IMG/VR virus record: IMGVR_UViG_3300045968_000309
Location: 1 to 21,599 of that record
DNA length: 21,599 nucleotides
Strand: one strand, 5' to 3'
DNA from: a virus
Under the pieces are notes generated by a model, which saw only the letters and a program-made list of their open reading frames with translations, searched no databases and was not told the origin of the DNA. A program made the position numbers and the translations under genes. Below are positions 13,690-20,997 of this stretch, piece after piece. Numbering within the stretch: the first letter of the stretch is position 1; each line of letters opens with the position of its first letter.

Positions 13690-14832
13690 ATGCCAAGGAC
13701 CGGCGTCGCCGCGATCGCGCTCGCCCGCACAAACGCGGCATGGCGCCCCGTCGCCGTCCATCTCGTCTACGGAGCGCTGGCCAAGGTCGCCGAGCTCGTG
13801 CCGAACGTCGAGCCCGGCGTCGATCCCTTCCTCGAGGGCGGCGACCGCAGGTGGCTCGACGAGACCCTCGGGATCCGCGGCATCGCGTTGGCCCTCGAGC
13901 ACGCGAAGCTCGTCAAGCTGACCCGGCGCGGGGCGCTCTTCCCGCACGCCGACGAATGGCTCGCCGCGAGCTCCACCGGCACCAGCACCGCACGCGTGCG
14001 GCGCCACCGGGAGCGCCGGCGGGCCCGGCTCGAGGAGCTCTCCGCGGGCCGTTCCGGGCCGAGCCTTCCATTCGCACTGCACGTCGGGGATGACTCTCCC
14101 CCGGACGTCCGAACCTCCGGGGCGCCCCCTCCGGAAGTGACGTCACCGGTGACGTCACGTGACGTCACCTGTAACGTTCCTGAAACGTTACGAAACGTTC
14201 CTGAAACGTTTCACGAAACGTTGCGAAACGTTTCACCGGCCCTCGTGCGCGCGCGTCCACCCGTTTTCGCGCGGGCGTCGGACTCTCTTGCATTCAGGTG
14301 TCTTGAGAGACGACAAACAGCACAGCACAGCACAGCACAGCACAACGCCGAACGGACTCCTCGCGCAACGCGGGCGCGCGAGCCGGCCGCCTCGCTGGCG
14401 GCCGAGCTCGTCGAGCGGCGGGTCGCCTGCCTGCTCGCGAAGTGCCCTCCCGCCGGGCCCGAGGCCACGATCGAACGCCCGGCTCCGCCGCGTGCGACAG
14501 CTGCAAGGATCCTTCCGGCCCAAGCCGCGGCTCCGCCGCGGTGCCCGGATGCCCGGAGCGCCCTCGACCGAGGAGATCCGACCGTGAACGCCGCACTCGA
14601 CGAATGCCGCCGCATCCTGCGGACCCGCGTCCGGGGATGGGATCCGTCGCGCGAAAAGGGCGCGCTCGATGCGTGCTTCGCGCTGCTCTGCGCGCGGCGA
14701 CCGGCGCTGGACATTCTCGAGGACGTCTGCACGCGGGCCGCGAGGGGCAACAATGGTCCCGGGTGGGTCACGAACGCGCTCCGCCTCGAGGCGGAGCTCC
14801 CGACGCATGCACGCACGGCCCGCACGGGCTGA
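13690..14832 (+). CDS. Putative replication initiator (O-like) with embedded repeats
   Basis: This 380-residue protein is read from ATG 13690 (13657 is an in-frame alternative; neither has a good ribosome-binding site). Residues 1-95 are a compact helical domain that could be a winged helix. Residues 99-117 (STARVRRHRERRRARLEEL) are a basic helix typical of phage replisome organisers, followed by a linker rich in Val-Thr repeats (EVTSPVTSRDVT, then NVPETLR repeats, residues 149-183). Residues 200-310 are low complexity with a CACAG repeat. The last 70 residues (DECRRILRTRVRGW on) are helical and look folded. The family call comes from layout and recall; no helicase or polymerase gene accompanies it, so host replication proteins would be recruited. 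Confidence 0.55.
   Translation: MPRTGVAAIALARTNAAWRPVAVHLVYGALAKVAELVPNVEPGVDPFLEGGDRRWLDETLGIRGIALALEHAKLVKLTRRGALFPHADEWLAASSTGTSTARVRRHRERRRARLEELSAGRSGPSLPFALHVGDDSPPDVRTSGAPPPEVTSPVTSRDVTCNVPETLRNVPETFHETLRNVSPALVRARPPVFARASDSLAFRCLERRQTAQHSTAQHNAERTPRATRAREPAASLAAELVERRVACLLAKCPPAGPEATIERPAPPRATAARILPAQAAAPPRCPDARSALDRGDPTVNAALDECRRILRTRVRGWDPSREKGALDACFALLCARRPALDILEDVCTRAARGNNGPGWVTNALRLEAELPTHARTARTG
14137..14234. repeat. Array of helically phased ACGT palindromes (candidate origin)
   Basis: Nine ACGT cores lie at 14140, 14152, 14162, 14174, 14185, 14195, 14206, 14218 and 14228, spaced 12, 10, 12, 11, 10, 11, 12 and 10 bases (mean 11.0). The first three are identical 10-bp palindromes GTGACGTCAC (14137, 14149, 14159). 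Fusion of these makes larger perfect palindromes at 14137-14158 (22 bp) and 14149-14168 (20 bp). The remaining six have AACGTT cores, including perfect TGAAACGTTTCA (14202-14213) and GAAACGTTTC (14225-14234). Lambdoid origins likewise lie inside the initiator gene, so iterons are the first guess. Confidence 0.7.
14317..14344. repeat. CACAG pentanucleotide tandem repeat inside the initiator gene
   Basis: Bases 14317-14344 are 5.6 copies of a 5-base unit (CACAG). In frame they encode a Gln-His-Ser-Thr-Ala-type repeat. Because 5 is not a multiple of 3, gain or loss of one unit would shift the reading frame of the upstream gene, a classical source of phase variation. The frame is open at the copy number present. 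Confidence 0.75.
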
Positions 14833-14842
14833 GAGGAGCACC

Positions 14843-15193
14843 ATGTTTGCGAAAGCGCAACGCACGAAGCGGCACGACGAGGACGAGGAGCGCCCGATGG
14901 CGATACCGGCACAGCCGGGCGAGGAGAAGCGCCTCGCCATGCCGGCGACGTCGATCGCCCCGAGCACGCTCGAGGCCGATCCGCACGAGGGGAGCACGTA
15001 TCAGGCCCACACGGGCGACGTGCGTTTCCACGTGCAGGCGCTGAACGGCGCGGTGCGCGTGTCGCTCTCCAACGGGGCCATCGGCCCCGACTTCGCCGAG
15101 GAGCTCGCCGCGGCCCTCACGGCCGCCGCCAGCGAGGCGCGCCTGCAGGTTCCCCCGATTGAACCACCCCCCGTCGAGCCCGAACCCGGCTGA
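14843..15193 (+). CDS. Unknown small protein after the initiator
   Basis: This 116-residue protein starts at ATG 14843 with a strong GAGAGGAG site four bases upstream. The first 35 residues are charged and likely disordered. Residues 50-100 have strand-strand-helix pattern (DVRFHVQALNGAVRVSLSNG, then DFAEELAAALTAAASEA). The C-terminus is Pro/Glu-rich. I do not recognise it. The strand-strand-helix layout loosely recalls the three tandem genes at 15911-16745 but without convincing sequence identity. Confidence 0.68.
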   Translation: MFAKAQRTKRHDEDEERPMAIPAQPGEEKRLAMPATSIAPSTLEADPHEGSTYQAHTGDVRFHVQALNGAVRVSLSNGAIGPDFAEELAAALTAAASEARLQVPPIEPPPVEPEPG

Positions 15194-15205
15194 GGAGATC
15201 CCCCA

Positions 15206-15604
15206 ATGGCACTAGGCGACGTCTACGAAGTGGCTGGATACGACCACGAGCTCGGCGACATTCTCTGCACCGTCTCGACCGACGCAACGGCGATGATGGC
15301 CGACGTCATGCTCGGCGGGAGGGTCCAAGAGGGGGCGTTCACCGACGACCTGCGCCAGCGCCTCGACTCGGCCGCCGTCGCCGATCTCGGGGGCGTCTTC
15401 TCCCCGGGCGACTACTCCGCGCATCAGCCCGGCGAGGAGCTCGGATGGCGCGAGCAGAGCCGCGAGTTCGGGCTCAACGAGTTCCGGGCGCATGTCGTCG
15501 GCACGCGCATCTCCATGAGTCTCACGCAACAGAGGGTCTCGGCGGAGATGGCGTTCCGAATGTCCGAGATCCTGAACGTGCTCGTGATCGAGCTCGGGAT
15601 CTGA
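15206..15604 (+). CDS. Unknown protein upstream of the HNH gene
   Basis: This 132-residue protein starts at ATG 15206 with GAGGAG (15193-15198) upstream. It is acidic, with mixed alpha/beta sequence: VYEVAGYDHELGDILCTV near the start, a Met-rich helix ATAMMADVMLGG, a DDLRQRLDSAAVADLGG segment, and a final helix SEILNVLVIELGI. No family is recognised. It ends two bases before the HNH gene, so the two are likely cotranscribed in the early or pre-late block. Confidence 0.7.
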   Translation: MALGDVYEVAGYDHELGDILCTVSTDATAMMADVMLGGRVQEGAFTDDLRQRLDSAAVADLGGVFSPGDYSAHQPGEELGWREQSREFGLNEFRAHVVGTRISMSLTQQRVSAEMAFRMSEILNVLVIELGI

Positions 15605-15605
15605 C

Positions 15606-15914
15606 ATGCCGAGACGGCCCCCCGTGTTCAGGCCGCTCTCATGGTCGCCCCTCGAGGCGCGCGGATGCGCCGCCTCGAGGGGCTATGACCGGCGCTGGCG
15701 CACGCTGCGCGCATGGTTCCTCTCGCGCCATCCCGTGTGCGTGCGGTGCGGCTCGCCGGCGAGCCTCGTCGATCACGTGACGCCCCTCGAGGACGGCGGC
15801 GCGCGGCTCGATCCTGCGAACCTGCAGGCGCTGTGCCGAGGCTGTCACGGGCCGAAGACGAGGAGCGATCTCAAGGCGCGCAAGGCGAGGCGGACGGGCA
15901 CGGTGGCGACGTGA
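15606..15914 (+). CDS. HNH endonuclease beside the terminase
   Basis: This 102-residue nuclease starts at ATG 15606. Zinc pairs Cys45-x2-Cys48 (CVRC) and Cys77-x2-Cys80 (CRGCH) bracket the catalytic Asp56-His57 (VDHVTPLEDGG), Asn72 (PANLQ) and His81, so the HNH core is complete. HNH proteins encoded near terminase genes assist DNA cutting during packaging in HK97-type phages, and that role fits here although six small genes separate it from the terminase. Its stop overlaps the GTG of the next gene (GTGA). Confidence 0.9.
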   Translation: MPRRPPVFRPLSWSPLEARGCAASRGYDRRWRTLRAWFLSRHPVCVRCGSPASLVDHVTPLEDGGARLDPANLQALCRGCHGPKTRSDLKARKARRTGTVAT

Positions 15915-16171
15915 CGCCCGAGGAGATCGAGCTCGAGCGGGAGCGGCGGCAACGCATCATGCGCGGCGCCGTCTCGGCCGCGCGGGCGAAGCTCCCGGAA
16001 GGCACGCCGTTCGCGATGGTGGTTGTGCTCGGCGTGGAGGGCGAAGAAGTGCCCTTCGTGGCGGGCAACCCGGGCAGTGCCGTCGGGCTTGCGGCGCTCT
16101 TCACGTCGGCGATTCTCGTCATCGTGGGCGAGGGTTGCACGCCGCAACCCGAGCACGGGGGCTCGACGTGA
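15911..16171 (+). CDS. Tandem small protein A (paralogue set, first)
   Basis: This 86-residue protein starts at GTG 15911, overlapping the HNH stop. The layout is an N-terminal helix (TPEEIELERERRQRIMRGAV), then LPEGTPFAMVVVLGV, EEVPFVAGNPGS and a hydrophobic helix AVGLAALFTSAILVIV. The next two genes share this layout (helix, P-x-G-x-x-[FV], hydrophobic strand, second strand, helix). The first 15 bases around the start (from 15907) match those around 16164. Function unknown; the repeated fold suggests a duplicated module. Confidence 0.7.
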   Translation: MTPEEIELERERRQRIMRGAVSAARAKLPEGTPFAMVVVLGVEGEEVPFVAGNPGSAVGLAALFTSAILVIVGEGCTPQPEHGGST

Positions 16172-16506
16172 CGCCCGACGTGCGCAAGAGACTTGCGCAG
16201 GCGATCCGGGGCACGCTCGGGAGCGTCTTCCCCGAGGGCACCCAGTTCGTGCTTGTCGTGTGGCCCTCGCTCGAGGCGCCGCCCGTCGTGCTGGCGCAGG
16301 TGCGGGCCGAGCTCGAGCTCGCGTGCATCACCGGGGCGATCACGGCGCTCTGTCACGAGGGCCGGCAGTGCTTGCCCCCGCTCGCACAAGTGGCCCTCGA
16401 TGCGGCATCGAAAGGGGAGGGGGGGGTCGCCTTTCAGGACCCGAACGGCGTGGACCGTCCCGCCCCCGCGCACGTTTTTCGTCAAAACCCCGAGGGGCCC
16501 CAATGA
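16168..16506 (+). CDS. Tandem small protein B (paralogue set, second)
   Basis: This 112-residue protein starts at GTG 16168 in a GTGA overlap. It shares the layout of the preceding gene: TPDVRKRLAQAIRGTLGS helix, then FPEGTQFVLVVWPSLEA, a VVLAQVR strand and an ELELACITGAITAL helix. It extends beyond its paralogues by a C-terminal tail of about 45 residues, partly low complexity (KGEGGVAF, AHVFRQNPEG). The unit is cotranslated with its neighbours. Its function is unknown. Confidence 0.7.
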   Translation: MTPDVRKRLAQAIRGTLGSVFPEGTQFVLVVWPSLEAPPVVLAQVRAELELACITGAITALCHEGRQCLPPLAQVALDAASKGEGGVAFQDPNGVDRPAPAHVFRQNPEGPQ

Positions 16507-16745
16507 CGACGAAACCCCTCGAGGCGCTCGGCGACGAGGAGCTCGACGCGCTCTTGCGCCAGCTTGGGCGCGTCGTGACGGCGATCGCGCCGCCGGGTGC
16601 GCGCGTGCTCGTCGTCGTCGAGGCGGGCCCGATCCCGTTCGAGGCGCTCGTCGTCGGAAACGTCGAGGGCGCCGAAACGCTGGCGATGCTCGAGCGCGTG
16701 ACGAGGACATGGCGCAAGCGCGGCGCGGAGAGGCTCGGCTCGTGA
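16503..16745 (+). CDS. Tandem small protein C (paralogue set, third)
   Basis: This 80-residue protein starts at ATG 16503, overlapping the stop of the previous gene. It has the same layout: an acidic helix LGDEELDALLRQLGRVVTAI, then APPGARVLVVVEAGP, IPFEALVVGNVEGAET and a helix LAMLERVTRTW. The P-F-x-A-L-V-V-G-N stretch resembles V-P-F-V-A-G-N in protein A. Divergence is large, so common ancestry is inferred. Its stop overlaps the next GTG. Confidence 0.68.
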   Translation: MTTKPLEALGDEELDALLRQLGRVVTAIAPPGARVLVVVEAGPIPFEALVVGNVEGAETLAMLERVTRTWRKRGAERLGS

Positions 16746-16927
16746 AGCGCGACAAGCCGGGCACCGCGCTCTGCTCCGAGCCCGGATGCACCGAGCTCGC
16801 CGGGTTCGGGCCGTGGCGGAACCGCTGCTACAAGCACGCGCTCGCCTACGTGCGCGAGGCGCAGCGCACGCGGCGCCGCGAGAAGCAGCGCCGCCCCAAG
16901 CCGCGCACCGGACGCGGCGGGCTGTAA
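16742..16927 (+). CDS. Small Cys/His zinc-binding-type protein
   Basis: This 61-residue, very basic protein starts at GTG 16742, overlapping the upstream TGA. Cys-x4-Cys (CSEPGC) followed by 12 residues and Cys-x2-His (CYKH) is a plausible four-ligand zinc site. The C-terminal half is Arg/Lys-rich (TRRREKQRRPKPRTGRGG), so nucleic-acid binding is likely. It sits just upstream of the small membrane gene and terminase. Role unknown; a transcription or packaging helper is possible. Confidence 0.62.
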   Translation: MKRDKPGTALCSEPGCTELAGFGPWRNRCYKHALAYVREAQRTRRREKQRRPKPRTGRGGL

Positions 16928-16954
16928 AGATCGGGCTGGAAAGGCGGTGTCCGA

Positions 16955-17080
16955 ATGAACGAAGTCACCGGATGGACGATCCTGCACGGGATGGTCTGGG
17001 GCGCGGGGTTCTGGATCTCGTGGGCGGTGGTGGACGTGCTGCGCTATCTCCTCACGCACCGGCCGCCGCGGGTGCCGTGA
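16955..17080 (+). CDS. 41-residue single-TM protein upstream of the terminase
   Basis: ATG 16955 to TGA 17078-17080 encodes a 41-residue membrane protein. GGAAAGG at 16938-16944 lies 10 bases upstream. Residues 8-33 are hydrophobic and aromatic (TILHGMVWGAGFWISWAVV), predicted to span the membrane once, and the tail is basic. A small holin-like or anti-holin role is possible, but so is a regulatory peptide. It fits the gap between 16927 and the small terminase at 17085, which would otherwise be noncoding. It is below usual length cut-offs for gene calling. Confidence 0.58.
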   Translation: MNEVTGWTILHGMVWGAGFWISWAVVDVLRYLLTHRPPRVP

Positions 17081-17084
17081 GCGC

Positions 17085-17531
17085 GTGCGCGGCCGCAAGC
17101 CAACCCCCGAGAACGTGCTGCGGCTCCGGGGGACGCTGCGCGCGGACCGGCACGGCGCGCGCATGACGACGGCGTGCGAGGCGCCCGAGTGTCCGCCGAT
17201 GCTCGTCGGGCGCGCGGCCGCGGTCTGGGCGCGCACCGTGCCGCTCTTGCTCGAGGCCCGCGCCATCGCCCGGATCGACGCCGACGCCCTCGTGCGCTAC
17301 TGCGTGGCGCAGGCCGCCTTCGAGCGCCTCGTCGGCCGGCTCGGGCGGTGCCGCACGGTCAAGGACTTCGACGCGGTCTCCAAGGTGGTGCGCGGGTTCT
17401 CGGCGACCGCGAACCGGCTCGCGGGCGAGCTCGGGCTCACGCCCGCGAGCCGCGGCCGCGTGCGCGCGTCGGCGCCGCCGGAAGATCCCGCGAATGGCAC
17501 GAACGAAAAGGCGCGGTTCTTCGGCGCCTGA
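17085..17531 (+). CDS. Terminase small subunit, P27 family
   Basis: This 148-residue protein recognises phage DNA for packaging. It starts at GTG 17085 with RGRKPTPENVLRLRGTLRADRH, the usual opening of P27-family small terminases (R-G-R-K-P, L-R-L-R-G-T). The middle is helical (VWARTVPLLLEARAIARIDADA, split here) and the C-terminal KVVRGFSATANRLAGELGLTP fits the same family. The C-terminus overlaps the large subunit by 38 bases in another frame, a normal arrangement. Confidence 0.9.
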   Translation: MRGRKPTPENVLRLRGTLRADRHGARMTTACEAPECPPMLVGRAAAVWARTVPLLLEARAIARIDADALVRYCVAQAAFERLVGRLGRCRTVKDFDAVSKVVRGFSATANRLAGELGLTPASRGRVRASAPPEDPANGTNEKARFFGA

Positions 17532-19110
17532 AAACGTCGCCGGGTTCGACCCGACCGCCGACGCGGCCGGGTGCACCTACGACGCCGAGCGCGCCGAGCG
17601 CGCCGTCGCGTTCTTCGCCGAGTGCCTCACGCACCGCAAGGGCGAGCTCGCCGGGAAGGCGTTCGCCCTCGAGCGATGGCAGGCGGAAGTGACGCGCACC
17701 CTGTGGGGCTGGCGCCGGCGCGACGGCTCGAGGCGCTTCCGCGAGGCGTGGCTCGAGGTGCCCCGGAAAAACGGCAAGAGCACCTACGCCGCCGGCGTCG
17801 CGCTCGCGTGCTTCTACACCGACGCCGAGCTCGGCGCCGAGGTCTACAGCGCGGCCGCCGACCGCGAGCAGGCGCGGATCGTCTTCGAGATCGCCTCGGG
17901 CATGGTGAGCGCCGAGCCCGAGCTCCTCCGCCGATCCACCGTCCTGCGAAACGCGATCGTGTACGAGCGCGAGGGCTCGACCTACAAGGCGATCTCCTCC
18001 GACGCCGACACCAAGCACGGGTTCAACACGCACGCGGCCGTCTGCGACGAGGTGCACGCATGGCCGAGCCCGGACCTGTTCGACGTGCTCGCGACGAGTA
18101 CCGGCGCCCGCCGGCAACCCCTCATCCTCTCGATCACGACCGCGGGGCACGACCGCGAAAGCCTCGCCTACCGCAAGCACCTCTACGCGCTCAAGGTGCG
18201 CGAGGGCGTGATCTCGGATCCCGCGTTCCTCCCCGTGATCTACGCGGCCGGCGACGACGCCGACTGGACCGACGAGGCGGTCTGGGCCGCGGCGAACCCG
18301 TGTCTGGGCGTGTCGCTCTCGCTGGAATATCTCCGCCGCGAATGCGCCCGGGCGCAAGAGGAGCCGACGTACGAGAACACGTTTCGGCGCCTCCACCTCA
18401 ACCAGTGGACCGAGCAGGCCGTGCGCTGGCTCCCGATGGCCAAGTGGGACGCCGCCCCCGCGATGCCCCCCGACGAGTTCCTGCGCTCCTCGCCGTGCTG
18501 GATCGGGCTCGATCTCGCGTCCACGCTCGATCTCACGGCGGCGGTGCTCGTCTGGAACCTCCCGCCCCCCGCGGGGGGGTTCGCGTGCCGGGCGCACTTC
18601 TGGATCCCCGAAGACAACGCGCACGAGCGCGAGCGCCGCGACAAGGTGCCCTACCTCACGTGGGCGAAACAGGGGCTCCTCACGCTGACGCCGGGCAACG
18701 TGTGCGACTACGACCGGGTCCGCGCCGATCTCCTCGAGCTCGCCCGGCGGCACGACGTGCGCGGGTTCGCCATCGACCCGTGGAATTCGCGCCAGCTCTC
18801 CGCGCAGCTCGCCGGCGACGGCGCGAACGTCGTCGAGTTCCGGCAGGGATTCCAGTCTTTCGCCGATCCGTGCCGGCAGCTTGAGCGGGCCGTGATGGGC
18901 GGCGCGCTCGCGCACGGCGCGAACCCCGTCTTGCGATGGTGCGCCGCCAACGTGTGCGTCGAGATCGACCCGGCCGGCAACCTCAAGCCGTCGAAGCGGC
19001 GGAGCACGGAGCGCATCGACGGGATAGTCGCGCTCCTCATGGGGATCGGGCTCGCGTCCACCGCGGCCGGCTCGAGCGTCTACGACGGCCGCGGGTTTCT
19101 TCACGTGTGA
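17494..19110 (+). CDS. Terminase large subunit
   Basis: This 538-residue motor packages DNA and cuts it into the head. Residues 89-97 (VPRKNGKST) form the Walker A loop, Asp185-Glu186 in VCDEVHAW are Walker B, SITTAGH is the coupling motif, and WIGLDLASTLDLTA (336 on, Asp340) starts the RNase H-like nuclease domain, with RGFAIDPWNSRQ as a later acidic motif. Length is normal for HK97-type large terminases. The start overlaps the small subunit by 38 bases. The gene ends 24 bases before the portal start. Confidence 0.95.
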   Translation: MARTKRRGSSAPENVAGFDPTADAAGCTYDAERAERAVAFFAECLTHRKGELAGKAFALERWQAEVTRTLWGWRRRDGSRRFREAWLEVPRKNGKSTYAAGVALACFYTDAELGAEVYSAAADREQARIVFEIASGMVSAEPELLRRSTVLRNAIVYEREGSTYKAISSDADTKHGFNTHAAVCDEVHAWPSPDLFDVLATSTGARRQPLILSITTAGHDRESLAYRKHLYALKVREGVISDPAFLPVIYAAGDDADWTDEAVWAAANPCLGVSLSLEYLRRECARAQEEPTYENTFRRLHLNQWTEQAVRWLPMAKWDAAPAMPPDEFLRSSPCWIGLDLASTLDLTAAVLVWNLPPPAGGFACRAHFWIPEDNAHERERRDKVPYLTWAKQGLLTLTPGNVCDYDRVRADLLELARRHDVRGFAIDPWNSRQLSAQLAGDGANVVEFRQGFQSFADPCRQLERAVMGGALAHGANPVLRWCAANVCVEIDPAGNLKPSKRRSTERIDGIVALLMGIGLASTAAGSSVYDGRGFLHV

Positions 19111-19134
19111 GGGCGCCGGGCTTATTCTGATCGC

Positions 19135-20997
19135 GTGGCAACCCCGAAAACTCGCCGGCCGCCCCGTTCGTCGCGCAGGGGAGCGCGACGGCGGGCGCCG
19201 CGCGGGAGCGCCCCCGGAACCGGCAAGGGCTCGGGGGCGATCGAGGTGCGCGAGGGCTCATGGCTCAACGGGTGGTCCACGCTGCTCGGCGGGCTCGTCT
19301 TCCCGCACCAGCAGATCGAGTACGACATGCCGGCGAAGGCGCTCACGCTCCCGACGTACGCCGCGTGCGTGCGGAACATCGCCGAGGACGTCGCGAAGCT
19401 CCCCCTCATCGTCTACCGCGACGAGGGCGACGGCAGCAAGAGACGGCTCACCGAGGATCCCCTGTACCGGCTCCTCCACGATGCGCCCAACCCCGAGCAG
19501 AGCTCGCACTCGTTCATCGAGGCCATCGTGTCGAATGCGGTGGGGTGGGGCAACGGATACGCGGAGATCGTGCCGGACGGGACCGGCGAGCCGCGCGAGC
19601 TCTGGCTCCTCGATCCGAGCCGCACGTGCCCGAGGCGCTCGGAGGCCGGCGCGCTCTTCTACGAGTACGTCCAGCCCAACGGGCAGCGCACCGTGCTCCC
19701 GCCCGAGCGCGTGCTCCACGTCCACGGGCTCGCGTTCGACGGGATCACGGGCTACACGCCCGCGCAGTTGTTCTCGAGGTCGCTCGGGGCGCACGCCGCG
19801 GCGCGCGACTTCGGCGCGAGCTTCTACGTCAACGGCGCCTTCCCCTCGAGCGTGCTCACGCACCCGGGCAAGCTCACTCCGCAGGCGCACGAGCAGTTGC
19901 GCCGCGAATGGGAGGCCATGCACCAAGGCGCCGAGCGCGCCGGGAAAACGGCGATTCTCGAGGAGGGCATGACGCTCACGCCCGTCTCGATCAACCCGAA
20001 GGACGCCCAGTTCCTCGAGACCGCGCGCTTCGCCATCGAGGACGTCGCCCGCATGTTCCGGATGCCGCCGCACATGGTCGGCGATCTCTCGCGCGGCACC
20101 TTCAGCAACATCGAGCATCTTTCGATCGAGTACGTGACGAACACTCTCTTGGCGTGGATCCGCCGGCTCGAGGCGGCGCTTCGGCGGAGCGTGCTCTCCG
20201 TGCGCGGGCCGAACGTCTACGCCGAGGTCTTGATCGAGGGCGCGCTCCGCGGCGACACGAAAAGCCGGTTCGACGCCTACGCGGTCGGGCGGCAGTGGGG
20301 ATGGCTCTCGATCAACGACATTCGCCGGCTCGAGAATCTCCCGCCCGTCGAGGGCGGAGACGTCTACCTGCAACCGCTCAACATGGTGGATGCATCGAAG
20401 CCCCCGCCCCCGCCCCCGGGGCCGGCGGCCGAACCTGAAGCGCCTACCGGCGTGACAACCTCTGGCGCTGACGGGGAGGCCGCCGGCCCCGGCGGTGCCG
20501 GCAGTGGGGGAGGGGGCGGGGGCGGTGCCCCCGGAGACAACGCAACCCGGGCCCTCGAGGCGGCACCCGGAAGCTGCGCCATCGAGCGCGATGCGCGGGC
20601 GCTCCTCGTCGCCGCGACTCCGCCGCTCCTCGATGCCGCCGCCCGCATGGTGGACAAGGAACGCCGCGCCGTGACGAACGCGGCCGGGAGCGCCGACGCC
20701 GAGACCCGGCTCGACCGGTTCTACGCGGGCCATCTTGCGCAGCTCGCCGAGGCCCTCGAGCCGGCGGCGCGGACGATCGGCACGCTCCTCGAGCTCGTCG
20801 GGTTCGCCGCCGCGGCGAGCCCCGAGACGGCCGCCGCCGAGGCCGCGGCCGCACACGTCGAATGGAGCCGGCGCGAGCTCCGCCTGTGCGGCGCCGCCGG
20901 CGCCGAGGCGGCGGCGGCCGCATGGACCCCGGGCCGGGCCCGCGGGCTCGCCGAGAACGTGATCCGCCGCCTCGCCGGCCGGGAGCTTTCGCAATGA
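19135..20997 (+). CDS. Portal protein, HK97 type, with long C-terminal extension
   Basis: This 620-residue protein forms the dodecameric DNA channel at the head vertex. Residues 1-45 are a basic, Gly/Pro-rich N-tail. About 60-415 carry the portal core: ALTLPTYAACVRNIAEDVAKLP, GITGYTPAQL, SFYVNGAFPSSVLTHPG, and RMFRMPPHMVGDLSRGTFSN plus EHLSIEYVTNTLLAWIRR are all strong HK97-portal landmarks. After KPPPPPPGP (near 418) there is a Gly-rich linker to about 480 and a 140-residue, Ala-rich helical C-terminal domain absent from minimal portals. GTG 19135 is the only sensible start. The stop overlaps the protease ATG (ATGA). Confidence 0.94.
   Translation: MATPKTRRPPRSSRRGARRRAPRGSAPGTGKGSGAIEVREGSWLNGWSTLLGGLVFPHQQIEYDMPAKALTLPTYAACVRNIAEDVAKLPLIVYRDEGDGSKRRLTEDPLYRLLHDAPNPEQSSHSFIEAIVSNAVGWGNGYAEIVPDGTGEPRELWLLDPSRTCPRRSEAGALFYEYVQPNGQRTVLPPERVLHVHGLAFDGITGYTPAQLFSRSLGAHAAARDFGASFYVNGAFPSSVLTHPGKLTPQAHEQLRREWEAMHQGAERAGKTAILEEGMTLTPVSINPKDAQFLETARFAIEDVARMFRMPPHMVGDLSRGTFSNIEHLSIEYVTNTLLAWIRRLEAALRRSVLSVRGPNVYAEVLIEGALRGDTKSRFDAYAVGRQWGWLSINDIRRLENLPPVEGGDVYLQPLNMVDASKPPPPPPGPAAEPEAPTGVTTSGADGEAAGPGGAGSGGGGGGGAPGDNATRALEAAPGSCAIERDARALLVAATPPLLDAAARMVDKERRAVTNAAGSADAETRLDRFYAGHLAQLAEALEPAARTIGTLLELVGFAAAASPETAAAEAAAAHVEWSRRELRLCGAAGAEAAAAAWTPGRARGLAENVIRRLAGRELSQ

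Noticed and set aside
14137-14344. CRISPR array
   Set aside because: Repeats are 10-12 bases and contiguous without unique spacers, inside an open reading frame, and no cas genes are present.
14159-14587. Alternative + strand frame through the repeat array as a separate gene
   Set aside because: Ser/Arg/Pro-rich shadow composition and the repeats are open in several frames; the main frame has the folded ends on both sides.
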